DNA from: Achatina immaculata
Taxonomy: Eukaryota > Mollusca > Gastropoda > Stylommatophora > Achatinidae
NCBI GenBank assembly: GCA_009760885.1
Contig: CM019704.1
Location: 10,996,303 to 11,060,302 of the forward strand
Direction: 5' to 3'
Length of the DNA stretch: 64,000 bases
Part shown: positions 11,213-22,716 of the stretch, one piece after another
Layout: the number at the start of each line of letters is the position of its first letter
How positions within the stretch are numbered: the stretch's first letter is position 1
The notes under the pieces: generated by a model
Seen by the model: only the letters and a program-made list of their open reading frames with translations
The model's database searches: none
Told to the model about the DNA's origin: nothing
Made by a program: the position numbers and the translations under genes

Positions 11213-11880
11213 TGATAATCAAAATGGAAAAATACACATAGAAGGGACAGATATTGAAGAAGTCAATCAATTTGCATACCTTGGCAGCTACATAGACCAG
11301 GATGGTGACGTCAGAAAGGAAGTTAGAATTAGAATTGCAAAAGCAGCACCGATCTTCAAGAATCTCGAGAACACATGGAATTCAAAAGTTATAAGCACAA
11401 AAACCAAGTTAAGACTATTCAGTTCAAATGTAATATCCACCCTCATTTATGCATGTGAAAGCTGGAAAACAACTAAAGAAATAGAAAAGAAATTAGACTC
11501 TTTTGAAAACAAATGCATAAGGAAAATACTCGGCATCAAGTGGAATGAATTCAAGAATAATGCAGAGATAAGACAGATGACTGAACAACAACCAGTCTCA
11601 TGGGTGATCAGGAAAAGGAGATGGACATATGCTGGTCACTTGATGAGAAGAAATGATCAGAGAATCCCAAAACAAGCTATCAAGTGAAACACAACAGGCC
11701 AAAGAAAAATGGCAGACCGCGTGAAACTCTGAAGAGGACATTGTTAAGAGAGGCCAAATTAACAGGCATAAAATCCCTTGATGAGGTTGAAAGACTCGCC
11801 GAAGACAGGAAAAATTGGCGAACTACTTTGCCAGCTTTATGTAACGTTTAAAGGCATGGGAAGGATATAAGATATAAGAT
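11213..11880 (+). mobile_element. LINE-A 3' fragment (RTE-like), decayed
   Basis: Encodes the post-RT C-terminal region of LINE-A: the block around FAYLGSYIDQDGD, then LIYACESWKTT, ENKCIRKILGIKWNEFKNN, RRWTYAGHLMRRND, and after a one-base loss the RPRETLKRTLLREA tail. It ends with the family tail AAGGCATGGGAAGGATATAA plus GATATAAGATA. There is at least one stop (AAGTGA instead of AAGTGG) and one frameshift. There is no endonuclease or RT core in this copy. Confidence 0.85.
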
Positions 11881-11897
11881 ACATACATACACACATT

Positions 11898-11935
11898 TAT
11901 ATATATATATATAGGTTATTTAATCCTCCCCCCCC

Positions 11936-11998
<63 letters not shown>
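11898..11998. repeat. TA and CT microsatellites
   Basis: A (TA) run, a C-run, (CT)n and a longer (TA)n in immediate succession. Low-complexity DNA only. Confidence 0.9.
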
Positions 11999-12000
<2 letters not shown>

Positions 12001-12289
12001 TCTGCTATCTATGCTCAACGAGGCTTGGTTTTATCTTCATGTATTGTCGTGTGATAAAAACTTATGTTTGATACTTATTCTCTTGGGACCGTCTTTTATT
12101 TTTAGACACTTCCTATAATGGACACTTATCCTCTCTATTTCCCCATCTCATGTTCCCAGTCAACCAAGGTCCCAGGTTTTGTCCCAACAACAGCCACTCT
12201 CATTCTCTCCTTAGCAGCACAGGCAGCTCCACTAAGCAGTTCACACACAAATCAATCATCAGTCAGTCAGTTATGTCCCTTGACTGAGT

Positions 12290-13384
12290 CAGTCATTCAT
12301 TTGCATGTCCCTTGCGGAACTTTGGCTCCCTAACAGGTCTCCTGTAGGCTTCTCGGTTGTAAGCAAAATCCCCTGCTACTAATGCATCCACTTGCAGATT
12401 ATCAACGATGTCTTGCAGCCATCTTCGCTTTGGTCTTCCTCTCTTTTTTTTCCATTATTCATCCTTTCAAGATGGTCTTCTCTAAATTATCATGACGTTT
12501 AATGTATCCAAAATATTTAAGTTCTCTCTGTTCAGTCTTCTTTACTAGCAAGCCTTCTTCAATGTTAAATTCTTGTAGTACTGAGATTTTTTTTTCTTTT
12601 CCGTGTCCATGATATTTGAAGAACTCTTCTGTAGCATTTACATTCAAAGGCATTTATGTGTTTCTCAGCTGTTTTGTTAAGTGTCCAGGTCTCACAGGCA
12701 TATGTTGTGATGGGAAAGATGCATGCCCTTAAAAATCTTATTTTTGTAGTTCTGTCTGTTCCTCTCCACAGATTCTTTAGCTGTTTTACTTTCCAAAGAG
12801 CGATAGATGTCCTCCTTTTAATTTCCCTCATTGTATCTCCATTATTAGTTAGTAGTGATCCAAGATATTCAAAACTCTCCACTTCTTCCAATTTTTCCTC
12901 ATTGATACATATTTCAGTTGCCTTGTTTGTTTTGTCAGTTTGTCATCAATTTAGTTTTCTTTGCATTAAGATAGAGGTTCTGCTCTTCGCTGTTCTTGCG
13001 GACTGACATAATTAGTTTTTCCATTCCTTTTTGTGTTGTGGACAGTAACACTGTGTCATCAGCATATCTAATCTCTGGTATTTCATAACCTCCAATTGTT
13101 ATGTCATCATAATATTCTTTATCTACATCTTCTCTAACACTCCTCATTATATTTTCAGTATACAAGTTAAATAAGTAAGGCGACAATATGCACCCCGACG
13201 GACTCCTTGTTTTATGTCAAACCAAGTTGTTGTTTCACCATTTATTCTTACTGCTGCTTGTTGGTCTAGATATAGCAGTGATGTTAATTGTATCAAATGT
13301 GTTGAAAATCCCATTATTTCCCAAAGTTTCTGGTGTTGTACACAATCAAATGCCTTTGAATAGTCTATTAAAGATAAATACAGA
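12290..13384 (-). mobile_element. LINE-B 5'-truncated copy (RTE-like)
   Basis: Minus-strand reading gives, in order, a remnant of RT motif A (YSKAFDCVQHQKLWE), SPYLFNLYTENIM, the catalytic IRYADDTVLL box, NAKKTKLM, EEVESFEYLGSLLTNNGD, YACETWTLNKTAEKHINAF and a partly damaged C-terminus. The 3' end is GGGACATGCAAATGAATGAC on the minus strand followed by TGAC/TCAG tetranucleotides. Several frameshifts and a deletion of the GRPRRRW region make it dead. LINE-B recurs at 24233, 30155, 42232, 47523, 47771 and 62270. Confidence 0.88.
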
Positions 13385-13389
13385 AATAT

Positions 13390-14460
13390 ATAGAATCAAC
13401 CATATTTTAATTAATATCTGATAAATCTTAACACAATGAAATCAAATCAAATGATTCAAATAGTAACATTATTCCAAGCATGTCAAAACATTGTTAAAAG
13501 TGCGGCAACACACAAATATAGAAATGAAATAAGAACAAAGTTTACATATGCTGAACCTGGCACCATTGTTTAACATATCTCCGCTTAGTCTGCTTAGACA
13601 CCCTTTGTATGGCCAGTTATCTTCTCATTGAGTTACATTTAGTTTCGCACTCTTTTGTCAAATCCGGTATACATTATTTCTCATAGTAACGTGCATGTAC
13701 TAAATGTACTAGGTTCCCATGTAACAGTCTCGACATCTCTTTATTTGCCTACTCATCTATTTTGTAGATATTCTCTCGACTATGCTTTCTTTAATTTATC
13801 TGTATTAAACGTACGATTACTTTAATCTCAGTAGGCTGCAAATTACACATCTCTTTGTTTGTCCACTTGTCTGTTTGTTCTACTGTACATATTTATGTGT
13901 TCTTTAGTTTTATCTGCACTAGTTATGCTTTTAGTCTCACTAGGCAGCAGTTACATATACAACAAAATATAACTCAATTTAAATTATACCAACAGTACAA
14001 TATATACAAATCTACAATGTCGTAAGTCAATGGGTAAATGAGATCACGGCTCTTTTCCTTACAACAAATCACGTGACAAATCACGTGTTACTTACATATG
14101 TGGTTCTCTACAAATTAAACGCTGTCCACGAACAGCAAGATTGTTTTATCCAAGAGCTCCTCATTATCAACGCTGCAGGTCGCCCATTCATTTCAGCGAC
14201 AGACCCAAGACTGCTAGAACTTAGCCTGCTTGAGCCAGAATTTTCCATTCATAAAACGAAGGTAAAACTTGGCATTTCATCATTTATAACACTAAAATTT
14301 CCATTCTTAGAACAAAAGTCGCTTAGTCACTGTGTGATGTGACCAACAGCCTTGGCCTAAAATAAGAAGTTTAGTCATCGTTGAAATGTCTAAACGACGA
14401 AAATGCCAGCCGTTCCCTACACTTGCACCATGTCCCAGCTGTTTTAATTTATGCTGCTGT
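13390..14460. other. Single-copy region, no supported gene
   Basis: AT-rich sequence with two ATCACGTG words at 14068 and 14079. A + strand ORF at 14073-14342 has ordinary composition but no recognisable domain, and no convincing splice borders were found. Confidence 0.45.
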
Positions 14461-14462
14461 GC

Positions 14463-14476
14463 GTTGCCATGGAAAC
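14463..14476. promoter_or_regulatory. RFX X-box-like motif
   Basis: GTTGCCATGGAAAC is an imperfect palindrome matching the X-box bound by RFX factors, known from promoters of ciliary genes. The local sequence (about 14400-14560) is somewhat richer in GC than its surroundings. No first exon could be assigned. Confidence 0.35.
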
Positions 14477-14895
14477 TCGGCAGAGTATTTCTCGAACTGT
14501 GTGCGCAGATTGTTGTGCCATAAGAGTTGCATGTTACCGTGAAGTTTTAGTGGAAAATTGTGTATGTTTTCCTTCAAATTCCAGCACAAGTTGCGCAATC
14601 ACAACTGTGTAAAAGCTTTAGTCAGCCGAATATTTATGTAACAGGAATTAAAGAGTGCATTTGTCCAACATTCTACGAAGGTTTGTAAAAGGTATGGTCG
14701 GTGCTACGGACCGCGTACATCTACTTCGTAAGAGGAGATCGAAACTTACGGATTTGTCCGACTTACAGCGATGGATGATCACCTTTCTATAGGTTTATAC
14801 CAGGGTTAAACAAAATAAACTGACTCCGCAGTCAAATTTCAATAAGTTTAATTTACTCCAGTACCGAACATAAACATTCAAGTGAACAAACTGTG

Positions 14896-15373
14896 AAATC
14901 TAAAAAAACTAAACATGAAGACGAAAATCAGGATATGTAAGAGTAATTTTCTAAGTGTACTACTCTATGGAAGTGAATGCTGGAAAATCACCAAAACCAT
15001 AGAAAACAAGTTGAATTCTTTCCAGACAAAATGTTTACGAAGAATTAGGAAAATATTTTAGCCAAACACAGAAAGAAGTAACATCTTGTTGGCAGAAATG
15101 CAGATGAAGCCACTGACAGCAATTATTGGGGAAAGACACTGGCGATGGTTGGGACATGTGCTCCGAATGACTGACAACTCACTACAAAAAATAGCACTAA
15201 GATGGACACCACAGGGGAGCAGAAGTAAGGGTAGACCAAAAGAGACATGGAGAAGAACAACAGAGAAGATGTTGAGCAATGGAAGGCTCACCTGGGCGGG
15301 AGCGGAAAAAAAGGCGAAGGACAGGCATTTGTGGAAAACCTTTGCGGAAGCCCCATGTGCCCTGGGCACTTAA
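14896..15373 (+). mobile_element. LINE-D C-terminal fragment (RTE/BovB-like)
   Basis: Translates as KTKIRICKSNFLSVLLYGSE, CWKITKTIENKL and CLRRIRKIF, then one in-frame stop, then WRWLGHVLRMTDNS, LRWTPQGSRSKGRPKETWRR and the end EAPCALGT. This is the standard C-terminal module of RTE/BovB-like elements (H-V-L-R-M block followed by a GRPKxTWRR block). A (GA)n run follows at 15378-15427. Only the C-terminus survives. Confidence 0.8.
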
Positions 15374-15374
15374 G

Positions 15375-15377
<3 letters not shown>

Positions 15378-15427
<50 letters not shown>
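15378..15427. repeat. (GA)n microsatellite
   Basis: AGAGAGAG run immediately 3' of the LINE-D stop codon, possibly its tail. Confidence 0.9.
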
Positions 15428-15428
<1 letters not shown>

Positions 15429-15715
15429 ACACTGTCCTAGTTCCTTCAATCTTCACAGATTCGACTAACCAGCCAAAACAACTCACTCTGCAAATAATCT
15501 TAATTCCCTTCAATAGTCATTTAGTCAAAATATGTATGATGCAGGCCTCCCGTATTAAACTAAGACTCCCGACTAAAAGACACACAAGTGACTGTTCTCT
15601 GCGACTCGTCCTATCTTGGACTGCCTGTCGCCATCTTTGTTCCAACTAAAACTTATTGCAGGCGTCTTCCCGCCGATCTGAGTCTCAAGCTGGTCAGTCG
15701 TGTAACAATCATCAG

Positions 15716-16078
15716 CATTTGTTATCGCTAACCTTCTCTCACTTGTTATCTCTAACCTTTTCTCACTTGTTATCACTAACCTTCTCTTACTTGTTATCTC
15801 TAACCTTCTTCTCACCTGTTATCACTAACCTTCTCTTACTTGTTATCTCTAACCTTCTCTCACTTGTTATCTCTAACCTTCTCTTACTTGTTATCTCTAA
15901 CCTTCTCTTACTTGTTATCACTAACCTTCTCTCACTTGTTATCTCTAACCTTCTCTTACTTGTTATCTCTAACCTTCTCTTACTTGTTATCACTAACCTT
16001 CTCTCACTTGTTATCACTAACCTTCTCTCATTTGTTATCACTAACCTTCTCTCACTTGTTATCACTAACCTTCTCGAG
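15716..16078. repeat. 24-bp minisatellite (about 15 units)
   Basis: Unit TTGTTATCTCTAACCTTCTC followed by TCAC or TTAC. The 24-bp period preserves frame, so 8-residue repeat ORFs appear on both strands (LSLTFSHL and similar); not considered genes. Confidence 0.95.
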
Positions 16079-16446
16079 AATTCGATAATAAATACCTTAT
16101 ATCACAGGTCTGGCCTCAGTTTGTCCAACCTACACAAAATTCTCATGGCCACCTTGACTCCCCCCCCCCCCTCTCTCTCTCTACAACACAGATGACGTCA
16201 TAGTTCCCGCCAGTCGTTCAGTCACTCTACACGACCCCCTTACATTTCAACATCCTTCGTGAATACAAAAGATCAATCTACATCGAAAACGAGGCACTTG
16301 TGAGATCAAACGTACACGCTCCTTCGTGTTTCTTTTGCTATGTCTTACTGTAAAATATTTAATGTAAATGAACTCGAATATCATCAGTGTAGTATAAATT
16401 ATAAAATAGTATTAATTTACGGTTAATTACCATTAACCAAGATAAG

Positions 16447-17251
16447 ACAGCGTATGGTGAGATATCAAGTGACCAGGGGGAGAATAATCCAGGTTATACA
16501 GATGTTGAAGATATGATTGTTAGGAAAGGAGAAACATACAAATATCTCAGCACAACCTTCAACAGAGGCAACATAGTCAGCGAGGAAGTTTAAAGCATAG
16601 AACAGACAGGGAATAAAATATACGTTGCCTTGCAACTCCTGTTAAAATCCAAAATCCTGTCCCAAAACACCAAAATAACAATCTATAAAACTATAGTAAG
16701 ACCAGTTGTCATGTATGGATCAGAAACGTGAAGTACAACAAAGAAAGATGAACAACAATGCAGATCTTTGAGAAATACATCCTAAGATGAATCTTTATGC
16801 CCACAAAGGATACCAAGAGTGGAGAATGGAAAGCTAGAAAGAACACTGAATTGATCAGATTATTTAAATCTCAACGAATTATAACTGGCTTGAAACAGAA
16901 CAGACTACGCTGGTTGGGTCATGTAGAAATATGCAGGAAACTCTCTACTGTAGAGAGCGGAACAACAACACAACTCCTTCAGATCATCAGAGGAAGTACC
17001 CCCCCCCCCCAGACAAGTGTTTCGGCCCTATTAAACTCCTGACACTCTAAGGGGGGGGGGGGGGCTCTGGGTCATGACTCCCAGAGGTCTTGTGAGTTGT
17101 TGCTTTTTCTTTTCTTTCCTGGTCCCGGGATTGAACCCGTGATCTTCCAGTTGGCACTTAACTTTTGAAGTGCGTCTTTAGCGATTTAGCTACAGAGGAC
17201 TGGTACTGGTTGTGGCAAATGAAAGAATGGAAGAGAACAGACAAACGAAAA

Positions 17252-17296
<45 letters not shown>

Positions 17297-17480
17297 GTAT
17301 GTACAAGATATGAAGGAAACAAGACCAAGGCGTAGACTAAGACAGAGATGGAAAGACAACATAGAAGACGATATAAAGGAAATTGGTGTCACCAACTGAA
17401 GAGACAGAGAAGATTAGGAATAGAAAGGAATGGAGAAAAACTTTATCTGCAGCAGTGAGTCTAAATGTCTCGGAAAGCTG
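16447..17480 (+). mobile_element. LINE-C C-terminal fragment, split by a SINE
   Basis: The + strand encodes a degraded C-terminal domain: YKYLSTTFNRGNIVSEEV, then KSKILSQNTKITIYKTIVRP, VVMYGSET, the block around KDTKSGEWKARKNTELIRL, and RLRWLGHVE. The coding match stops at about 16928 and resumes at about 17215 with GAATGGAAGAGAACAGACAA through DNIEDDIKEIGVTN. The inverted copy at 25500-25992 lacks the interruption. Multiple stops are present. A TA microsatellite (17251-17295) replaces a shorter ATATATGTA in the other copy. Confidence 0.75.
17090..17215 (-). mobile_element. tRNA-derived SINE (SINE-1), copy 1
   Basis: The minus strand carries a tRNA-like head with a box B-like GGTTCAATCCCGGGACC (reverse complement at about 17131-17147) and an A-box-like TAGCTAAATCGC about 55 bp upstream, followed by an A/G-rich part and CAACAACTCACAAG. 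It matches 48354-48450. It lies inside LINE-C and explains that element's interruption. Poly-C and poly-G runs sit just to its left (about 16999 and 17051). Confidence 0.65.
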
Positions 17481-17489
17481 AAAAAGAAG

Positions 17490-18180
17490 AAGAAAGAGAG
17501 AAAGAAAGAAGAAGACGAAGAAAGAAAGGAAGAAAGAAGAAGAAAGAAGAAATAATAGTAAGAAGAAGACGATTAATTTACGGTTAATTACACAGGTTTC
17601 ATCGTTAACAGCACAGGCAAGCAAAGAAAAAAAATTAATTGTCCCTATCTCAGAAAGTTTGAGAACTACTAGTATAGAACTTCTGGATTGGTTGCATCAT
17701 TCAGTCACGTGACATTTTTCGTGAAGGAAGCGGAAAATTACAGAAAGGGGGAAGGGGGGGGGGGGTTACATAAAGGCCGACCCTTTGTATTTTTTAAAAA
17801 TGTATCTAAAAAATTACTTTGTCTTCAGCTTAAAAAAAAAAAAGATATTCCCAGCCAAATTAGTGTAATCCTGTACTCAGCATTACTGATAATATTGTAT
17901 CTGAATATATTTGTAGTAGGGGTCTACTTTCTGTGCAAAAGACTGTGTATTCATTCCCATCAAAAGCTAGGACGTTATCAAATCTAGTCTTTTATATCCT
18001 GTCCCTGATATTGTATTTGTTAGTGAAATCAGAAGTCAGTTTCAGAGAAAGGAAAAGTCTGCCTGCAAGGCTAATATTTTGTCCATACAGTTGTCGCTGG
18101 ATACAGGGATAACAGAATAATAAGACAGGAATCACCCCCATTTATATAGTGGAACTGATCTCTTTTTTTTCTGATAGAGA
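17490..18180. other. Intergenic AT-rich DNA
   Basis: GAA-rich stretch (17485-17570), a poly-G run (about 17754-17765) and one GTCACGTGAC palindrome at 17704-17713. No gene seen. Confidence 0.5.
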
Positions 18181-18189
18181 ACAAGGAAA

Positions 18190-18238
18190 AATCCATCCAT
18201 CCATCCATCCATCCATCCATCCATCCATCCATCCATCC

Positions 18239-18310
<72 letters not shown>

Positions 18311-18345
18311 GTTTGTCTGTCTGTCTATCTGTTTGTCTGTCTGTA
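18190..18345. repeat. (CATC)n(TATC)n(TGTC)n compound microsatellite
   Basis: Consecutive blocks of CATC, TATC and TGTC tetranucleotides. AT-rich TATA runs follow to 18452. Confidence 0.97.
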
Positions 18346-18539
18346 TAGACGGGACAAGAGATAGTGTATAAGTATTTATATATATATATATATATATGAT
18401 AATATAATATAAATCATATAATATATAATATAATATAATATAATATATAATATTTATTTATGTAATCATTTAATTGTTTCTCCATGATTATTATGCTCAT
18501 TAACAAAAGCTGAATGACTGTGACTGAGTGAAAGTTGTA

Positions 18540-18612
18540 TGATGAAGGGCAGAATGTCATACGGGCCTGCGCGTCCAGTTATTAACTCTTTGAAAATAAA
18601 GTATGTTCGTCC
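18540..18612 (+). mobile_element. Solo 3' UTR end of LINE-F
   Basis: GATGAAGGGCAGAATGTCAT, ACGGGCCTGCGCGTCCAGTT and GAAAATAAAG closely match the 3' end of the large LINE-F copy (its complement is at 34733-34795). Only about 70 bp remain, as expected of a very short 5'-truncated insertion. The tail drifts into TTCG/TTCATTAG repeats. Confidence 0.7.
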
Positions 18613-18614
18613 GC

Positions 18615-19490
18615 TTGTTCATTAGTTCGTTCTATCTATCTTCTCTACCATACAACACTACAATGCCTTTCTTGGACACCAGAAAGTGAAAATGTTTCTG
18701 TAGCACACAAAGAAACAGTCACGTGACAACTTATCTGTAAAGATAGCACGTCAAGAGTTGCAGCTAAACAAAACTGTTCATTTCTTATGGAACAGTAATA
18801 TAAATATATTGGCGTGAAGAGGAAACAAAGCGTGAAAAGAAACAAATTGTTGCCATAAATAAAAGAGCTGATCTCCCGCTATGTCTGAATTATTCACGTT
18901 CGCCATTGAGTACAACAGTAGCGTGCTAGCCAGACCGTGGGAAAGCCAGGCATGATTCTATTGACAGCCGACATCAGAGAGGAAACATGGAGAGACCGAA
19001 CCAACGAATGCAATACAATATTAGGACATTTCACATTCTGAAGCTTAAAATTGGCCCAACAGACCCAGCAGAGAGTAACAGACACCACATCACATCCTCT
19101 AGAGTTGCCATCTACACAACTCACTCAGGCAAAGAACCTGGCCAGACCCCAGTCTCTGCAGTGATGCTATGTGTGATCTGCTGCGTTTAAGAGAGATTGG
19201 CGTCGATGTCTGAGCGAACGACAAAGAAGATTTCACATTCAAACCGTCTAGACACAAGAAGCTTCCAACCTGCAACCACGTGACTTTCCACAAAACTCCT
19301 AACATGCTGGCCATGCATCATGAAAATGTTGACTTGATGAGTCAGATATGTCTATACTAACACGTTATATTCAACGAAAACATATTCCCCTTGTAGACTT
19401 GAACATCTGTGATCCAGCACATACGTTTTCCTTTATCCGCTGATGAAATGTTTGTTACCACGTCCAGCTAATAGCAAGACATTGAGTATT
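18615..19490. other. Single-copy region
   Basis: No gene supported. It contains a GTCACGTGAC palindrome at 18718-18727. Open frames at 18894-19190 are short and lack splice evidence. Confidence 0.45.
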
Positions 19491-19516
19491 TTATCTGATG
19501 TACTCAGTATGTGACG

Positions 19517-20458
19517 GAGAGGAGGAGGGAAAGGAAATGCTGGAGAGAAGGAAGGCAGGGAAATGCTGGAGAGGAGGAGGGCAGGGAAATGCTGGAGAGG
19601 AGGAGGGCAGGGAAATGCTAGAGACGAGGAGGGAAGAGAAATGCTGGAGAGAAGGAGGGAAGGGAAATGCTGGAGAGGAGGAGGGCAGGGAAGTGCTGGA
19701 GAGGAGGAGGGAAGGTAAATGCTGGAGAGGAGGATGGCAGGGAAATGCTGGAGAAGAGGAGGGAAAAGAAATGCTGGAGAGGTGGAGGGAAGGGAAATGC
19801 TGGAGAGGAGGAGGGCAGGGGAATGCTAGAGAGGTGGAGGGAAGGGAAATGCTGGAGAGGAGGAGGGAAGAGAAATGCTGGAGAGGAGGAGGGAAGGGAA
19901 ATGCTGGAGAGGTGGAGGGCAGGTAAATGCTGGAGAGGAGGAAGGAAGAGAAATGCTGGAGAGGAGGAGGGAAGGGAAATGCTAGAGAGGTGGAGGGCAG
20001 GTAAATGCTGGAGAGGAGGAGGGAAGAGAAATGCTGGAGGGGAGGAGGCCACGCAAATGCTGGAGAGGAGAGACTGAGGGCAGGGAAATGCTGGAGAGGA
20101 GGAGGGAAGGGAAATGCTGGAGAGGAGAGACTGAGGGCAGGGAAATGCTGGAGAGGAGGAGGGAAGAGAAATGCTGAAGAGGAGAGACTGAGGGCAGGGA
20201 AATGCTGGAGAGGAGGAGGGAAGGGAAATGCTAGAGAGGAGGAGGGAAGGGAAATGCTGGAGAGGAGAGACTGAGGCCAGGGAAATGCTGGAGAGGAGAG
20301 ACTGAGGCCAGGGAAATGCAGGAGAGGAAGAGGGAAGGGAAATCCTGGAGAGGTGGAGGGAAGGGAAATGCTGGAAAGGAGAAGGGAAGGGAAATGCTGG
20401 AGAGGAGGAGGGAAGGGAAATGCTGGAGAGGAGGAGGGAAGGGAAATGCTGGAGAGGA
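19517..20458. repeat. 26-bp purine-rich minisatellite (about 35 units)
   Basis: Unit AAATGCTGGAGAGGAGGAGG followed by GAAGGG, with a longer variant (GAGAGACTGAGGGCAG) repeated in the right half. The + strand is almost all purine apart from TGCT once per unit, so about 0.9 kb shows strong strand asymmetry. The 406-residue minus-strand frame and the + frames are products of periodicity. Confidence 0.95.
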
Positions 20459-20463
20459 ATTTA

Positions 20464-20943
20464 CTTACTTGAAACACATTAGGTGACTGCCTCAAAAACA
20501 CATTATGTGACTGCCTCAAAAACACATTATGTGACTGTCTCAAAAACATATTATGTGACTGCCTCAAAAACACATTATGTGACTGCCTCAAAAACACATT
20601 ATGTGACTGTCTCAAAAACACATTATGCGACTGATTCAAAAACACATTATGTGACTGTCTCAAAAACACATTATGCGACTGATTCAGAAACACATTATGT
20701 GACTGTCTCAAAAAACATTATGTGACTGTCTCAAAAACACATTACGCGACTGATTAAAAAACACATTATGTGACTGTCTCAAAAACACATTATGCGACTG
20801 ATTCAGAAACACATTATATGACTGTCTCAAAAACACAATATGTGACTGATTCAAAAACACATTATGTGACTGTCTCAAAAACACATTATGCGACTGATTT
20901 AAAAACACATTATACGACTGATTCAAAAACACATTATTTGACT
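20464..20943. repeat. 24-bp minisatellite (about 20 units)
   Basis: Unit TGACTGCCTCAAAAACACAT followed by TATG, with TGACTGTCTC and CGACTGATTC variants that partly alternate and so give a 48-bp higher-order period. It directly abuts the 26-bp array. Confidence 0.95.
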
Positions 20944-21020
20944 GACGCTCTATTCCAAGGAAATAAGTCTTTCAGTGCCACGCCCAGACTGTCCTCATTT
21001 GAAATATGAACTATTTTCAA

Positions 21021-21190
21021 AATGAAATTTGCTTGTTCTGAGCTAGGCAGGAAATTTGCTTGTTCTGAGCTAGGCAGGAAATTTGCTTGTTCTGAGCTAG
21101 GCAGGAAATTTGCTTGTTCTGAGCTAGGCAGGAAATTTGCTTGTTCTGAGCTAGGCAGGAAATTTGCTTGTTCGGAGCTAGACAGGAAAC
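21021..21190. repeat. 27-bp minisatellite (6 units)
   Basis: Unit AAATTTGCTTGTTCTGAGCT followed by AGGCAGG. Frame-neutral (9 residues). Confidence 0.95.
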
Positions 21191-21419
21191 AAAATAAAAC
21201 AGTTTTACACTGTCCGACACGTGCACAAGAAATGAGATTTGTTAACATCCATCTTCTCAATATGAAATCTTTTAACACAAAATATATTGAATAATCCACG
21301 CATATCACCATCCTTAGCAAAATTTACTATAACCGCTGTTGTTATTTTATTATACAACTTGTGTACAACTTACATATTAACATTAATATATAAGTCTAGA
21401 TTAATGTTGCGAGTATCAA

Positions 21420-21590
21420 GACATCAATGAATGTTGCAATTACAAGAACACCGAGGAATGTTGAAAGTACAGGAACATCCAGGAACGTTGCAAGTACAGG
21501 AACATCCAAGAATGTTGCAAGTACAGGAACATCCAAGAATGTTGCAAGTACAGGAACATCCAGGAATGTTGCAAGTAACAATAAAAGCTA
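21420..21590. repeat. Second, unrelated 27-bp minisatellite (about 6 units)
   Basis: Unit AGGAACATCCAAGAATGTTG followed by CAAGTAC. Unrelated in sequence to the 27-bp array at 21021. Confidence 0.95.
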
Positions 21591-21839
21591 GGTAAGCCGT
21601 CCTTGCCACGTTTCCACCAGAAAAAAAAAAACAAAGATATATTTTACCTTAAACAAAAACTGATTACCACACGCGTAAACAATGTTAAATATTCATTAAA
21701 TATTCATAGCGGGCAGGTATATGAATATGTACATACTGCATGAAAACAACCGCTGCGATATAACACATAAAAGATAACTGATTAGATTTTAAACATTTGA
21801 CTGAAACCACCGTTTGATAACACGTTAGTCATGGTATAA

Positions 21840-21861
21840 GTCACGTGACTTCCTGACGTCA
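21840..21861. promoter_or_regulatory. CLEAR palindrome next to a CRE palindrome
   Basis: GTCACGTGAC (21840-21849) is followed four bases later by TGACGTCA (21854-21861). Two perfect palindromic bZIP/bHLH-type sites side by side make this the strongest regulatory-looking motif pair in the window. No adjacent exon was identified. Confidence 0.4.
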
Positions 21862-22106
21862 TCAACTGGAGCCCTGCTAGCAGACAGGAAGATCTGAAAA
21901 CTCACCAGAAATCGATGACTTAAATCAAAGCCCTCCTTTTTCTGTGACATTCTGGAGTTTTGAAACAGGAAATTGTTCTAGCAAAAGTAAAATGAGTGAT
22001 TTATCTATCAGCATTATCCAAGAGCTTTGACGTCTTTAGCACGGGCTATGCTTTTGTTATGGTGGGCAAACACAAATAGGCTTATTTTACGTTTGTTTTT
22101 TTTTCT

Positions 22107-22190
22107 TTCTTTCTTTCATTACAGTCAAATCTATTCTTTCTCTCTCTCCCTCCCCCCTCTTTCTCTCTCTCTCTCTCTCACATACACGCA
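22107..22190. repeat. CT-rich microsatellite
   Basis: TTTC, CTCTC and CA-rich low-complexity run. Confidence 0.85.
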
Positions 22191-22450
22191 TACACACATA
22201 GTTGTCCCCTATTTATCTGCGGGATTTATCCGGGTTTTATTAAACTGTGGTTTGAAGGAATAAAAATAAATAAATTTTAAAAATGTATAAACTCTCGCTT
22301 TCCAGTCTGTGTATGCGCCGTCAGGGATTATCTCTCAGTCAGCCATTTCCTCACCTTGTACGTTCAGGTCGCGTGATGCTGTTACATATAAAATCATTAT
22401 TTTACTCTGATGTGACAATTATTAAACAATTTTAATGGCCCCCAAAGCTC

Positions 22451-22611
22451 AAAGTTAATAAAGATAGCAACTCTGCCAAGGTTAACAGCACAAAGTTAAT
22501 AAAGATAGCAACTCTGCCAAGGTTAACAGCACAAAGTTAATAAAGATAGCAACTCTGCCAAGGTTAACAGCACAAAGTTAATAAAGATAGCAACTCTGCC
22601 AAGGCTAACAG
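22451..22611. repeat. 41-bp minisatellite (4 units)
   Basis: Unit AAAGTTAATAAAGATAGCAA followed by CTCTGCCAAGGTTAACAGCAC. Copies are almost identical. Confidence 0.95.
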
Positions 22612-22716
22612 AAGCTTGTCTGAACTGACTGCCTTTGTGCTACGAATGAAAATAATTGATTTAGTAATGATAAAAAGAAAGTCTTAAGTCGAAGTTAGCT
22701 GTATGTGAATGTGATT

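Noticed and set aside
17131..17147. tRNA gene suggested by the box B-like GGTTCAATCCC
   Set aside because: No complementary acceptor stem or complete cloverleaf, and the sequence recurs at 48354 with the same non-tRNA tail, so it is a SINE.
19491..20711. 406-codon minus-strand open frame
   Set aside because: It is produced by the 26-bp and 24-bp minisatellites, whose units lack stops on that strand; there is no start context, no domain and no splice evidence.
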